Assembly: GCA_014706295.1 (NCBI GenBank)
Contig: JACSVZ010000004.1
Coordinates: forward strand, 2,229,138-2,293,137
From: Lycocorax pyrrhopterus obiensis
Lineage: Eukaryota > Chordata > Aves > Passeriformes > Paradisaeidae
Length of the DNA stretch: 64,000 nucleotides
Direction: 5' to 3'
Shown here: positions 61,901 to 64,000 of the stretch, one piece after another
Numbering within the stretch: the stretch's first letter is position 1
How the letters are laid out: each line of letters opens with the position of its first letter
Notes under the pieces: generated by a model
Databases searched by the model: none
The model's input: only the letters and a program-made list of their open reading frames with translations
What the model was told of the DNA's origin: nothing
Made by a program: the position numbers and the translations under genes

Positions 61901-64000
61901 AACATCTATTCTGTATCATCATACATTCAATTCACAGGAAAAGATTTTTGTATCCTCTTCCCATGTATCAAAACATTTGTTTTAATGTTCCACCTGTCTT
62001 GGTGGGAATTTCCTTGCTGTGGGCTAGTGGTAAGAACAGAAGGATATCGTGACTAACCCTTGGACACTGCAGGCTTTGATAAATGCGGAAGAAATCATAC
62101 TTTTTCACCAAAAGAGAAGCAACTGTAAGTATAAATAATGTATGTTCTTGGTTAGATCCCAGCTCATGGCAGTTTGACTTTGTTAGATATTTCGCTTACA
62201 TTTTAGAGAAGGTTTCTAGCACTTAATGTTGCGAGTAAAAGTTTGAAAATGCCACCCTGGCTTTACTAGGGGTGCAGTGGCTGTGGGTAGCTGGGAGAAG
62301 TGGATCCTGGAGGTTCTCAGTGCCCCACTCCCTTTCTGGCATGAACAAGGAGGAGAGGAGTCCTTGACACAACTGCTCTCTGGTCCATTCCCTAGGATGC
62401 AGCCTGGGTTGCAAAGTGTCCATTCCACCACTGCCCTAGGAACTGCTGCCCTCCATTAGGGAAAGGCATCTAATGGAAATGGGACTGTAGGAAGACAGCC
62501 TAGGTCCTTGTCTGCACATGCATTGCCATTTTCCTGCTCAGCTAGGGAGCTTTTTTGGCTGCGGAAGACAAGTTTCTGGCTCCTGGCCAGAAGGGAGCTG
62601 ATACTTTCAAAGTTCGTCAGCTAGGCACAGAGTTTGGAACTGGCTGAAGCTTTGCATTTCCGGTGCCAGCTGCTCATGATTTGACTAGAAACACTTTCCT
62701 AAGATGTGTGAAAAAAGAAAAGTTATTAAAATTCCTGGGTTGCTGATTTCCATTTGAATCTGATAGTCACACTTTTGTTAATATCTGGTAATTTATGTCA
62801 GCGGTGGCGTAACCTCAGTCCTCGGTCTTTGCACTTGTAATGAAAATGTAACCTCACCTTGTTCCAGCGCAGTGTGGTTACTGCTCCATTGCAAAGCTGT
62901 GGGGGGAGTCAGTGCTTCAGTGCCCTGAGCTCCCTGGAATAACCTCATGGCACATTTGCTGTTGCTGTTGGGATATATGTAAGAGTTTATAGGAGGGATT
63001 TTGCAACATCCACCATATGAAGCACAACATCATGAAAAACTTGGTGGGTGCAAGCTTTTAGAGAAAAGGCAGCCCAGAGGTTCAAGTAAGAGGAATGAGT
63101 TGGATGATTGAGTATAAAAATCATGATCTAATATCATTGGTTTTTCTTCTTCCTCTGTTACCATGGCTTGAAACTAAACGATGGCAGAGGTAGGATTATC
63201 TTGCTTTCCTCAGGATTGTACTTACCCATGTTGTGCCTGACCTGTTATGGGTAAAATAGTTTTGTCTCTGCTTCTGACAGTGTCTTTCTCCGTTGCAAAT
63301 TCTTCTGTCATTGTATTTTAAGGTGTCCGTCATCTTGATATCCAAGTGCCAATTAAAATGCAGAATTATCACATAGCACAATTAAAATAAAAGTCAAAGA
63401 ATCCTGGTTTACAAATCTCTAATCTAAATTTATCTCTTTTTCAGTCACTGTTTCTTCACTAATTGCAAAAACAAGTATTTGAAAAAAAATTGTAGCTATC
63501 AGATATTTTGTTATCTGACCACAGGGTATGAAGTGTTTTTAATTGTTTTTCTGATTAACTTCAGGCTCCCAAATTCAAGTAGAAGCATATTTGTGTTTTC
63601 CATGTGAGATCCTGTACCTTACTAATGGATGAGTATGTTTGTGGTACTGTACAAGGATTAATGAAATAAAAAAAACCCTCTGCTGCTGCTGATTGACCAC
63701 TGATGGTAAATGTAATTGAATTAGCAGTGCACTAAAATAAATGTAGACAAAATAAATATAGACAAGAAAATCTGGTGAAAGCTTCTGTAATGTTTTAGAT
63801 TAATAGGCATACAGAATTCTTCACATTTTTTATTACGTTGTCCCTAGATGAATTCAAAGTAATTGGGGTGGTTAATTTTATTTACACAGAGCCGTTCACA
63901 GCGCATTAAATAATAGAGATAATTGAACAAGAATTGTCAAGTGTGTACTGATATCAGACATATTACAGAAGGGAATGTGCATAAAACTTCATTTCTATGC
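58905..64000 (+). other. EHBP1 intron, 5' part (continues past the window)
   Basis: Begins GTACGG. A homopolymer block of A and G runs lies at 59190-59228. The open frame at 61127-61567 on the minus strand (146 codons) and others are unrecognised. The stretch 63600-64000 is AT-rich with no obvious repeat. No further EHBP1 exon was found. Confidence 0.85.
59190..59228. repeat. Homopolymer block: A run, G7, A runs
   Basis: A 13-base A run is followed by seven G, then further A runs split by single G. All on the + strand, intronic and purely purine for nearly 40 bases, so a triplex or slippage-prone tract. Confidence 0.92.

Larger units (their letters stand above)
1..64000 (+). other. EHBP1: EHBP1 gene, internal part (10 coding exons; both ends outside the window)
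   Basis: Ten exons with GT donors and AG acceptors join in one frame to give about 682 codons that I recognise as EH domain-binding protein 1. The order is CH domain, Ser/acid-rich linker, charged coiled coil, acidic segment, conserved linker and bMERB start. Known for the family: the protein couples EHD proteins and Rab8/Rab10-type GTPases to actin in endocytic recycling. No start codon, 5' UTR, C2-like domain or NPF-rich exon is visible upstream of 14751. No second bMERB exon or stop is visible after 58904. The gene therefore spans the whole window and runs off both ends. Introns inside the window are 632, 6066, 1942, 17456, 7519, 3020, 2638, 150 and 2684 bases. Identification rests on recall of the family, not on an alignment. 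Confidence 0.95.

Noticed and set aside
58905..64000. Next bMERB exon of EHBP1
   Set aside because: I searched by eye for the acidic continuation after Met-Asp-Thr-Gly and found no frame with proper borders; it must lie beyond the window.
1..64000. tRNA, rRNA, CRISPR arrays, operons or viral genes
   Set aside because: None seen; the window is an intron-rich animal gene.

Overview
This window is non-coding-rich vertebrate genomic DNA, almost certainly from a bird. The evidence is GT-AG introns of moderate length, very low interspersed-repeat content, and one clear CR1-type LINE tail at about 48275-49195. No bacterial, viral or mobile-element gene system is present, and most long reading frames are chance frames in introns.

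The only gene I can support is the middle to 3' part of EHBP1 (EH domain-binding protein 1), on the + strand. Ten internal coding exons can be joined without a frame break: 14751-14929, 15562-15610, 21677-22591, 24534-24677, 42134-42281, 49801-49917, 52938-53062, 55701-55839, 55990-56096 and 58781-58904. Together they are 2047 bases, about 682 codons. In order they encode the calponin-homology (CH) domain, a long serine- and acid-rich linker, a charged coiled-coil stretch, a short acidic segment, a conserved linker, and the first helix of the C-terminal bMERB (DUF3585) Rab-binding domain. The N-terminal C2-like domain and NPF-motif exons must lie upstream of base 1. The rest of bMERB and the stop codon lie beyond 64000. 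Bases 1-14750 are therefore an intron and 58905-64000 is the start of another.

Known biology of the family: EHBP1 connects EHD-family membrane-remodelling ATPases (through NPF motifs) and Rab8/Rab10-class GTPases (through bMERB) to actin (through CH), in endocytic recycling and GLUT4 trafficking.

Layout: 1-14750 intron; 14751-24677 four exons (CH domain, linker, coiled coil); 24678-42133 a 17.5 kb intron; 42134-58904 six exons with smaller introns, one holding the CR1 copy; 58905-64000 intron. Several intronic blocks (for example 33780-34560, 38850-39380 and 39900-40880) have the texture of conserved non-coding DNA: AT-rich, repeat-free and dotted with TAATTA/TAATC homeodomain cores. In vertebrates EHBP1 lies next to OTX1, so these could be long-range enhancers of that gene. 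This is inference from sequence texture only.

The most concrete unusual point is that three of the ten acceptors (before 42134, 52938 and 55701) are tandem NAGNAG sites, each able to add or drop one amino acid. The 117-base exon at 49801 is frame-neutral with a weak donor, so it looks like a cassette exon. I did not find a previously undescribed system.
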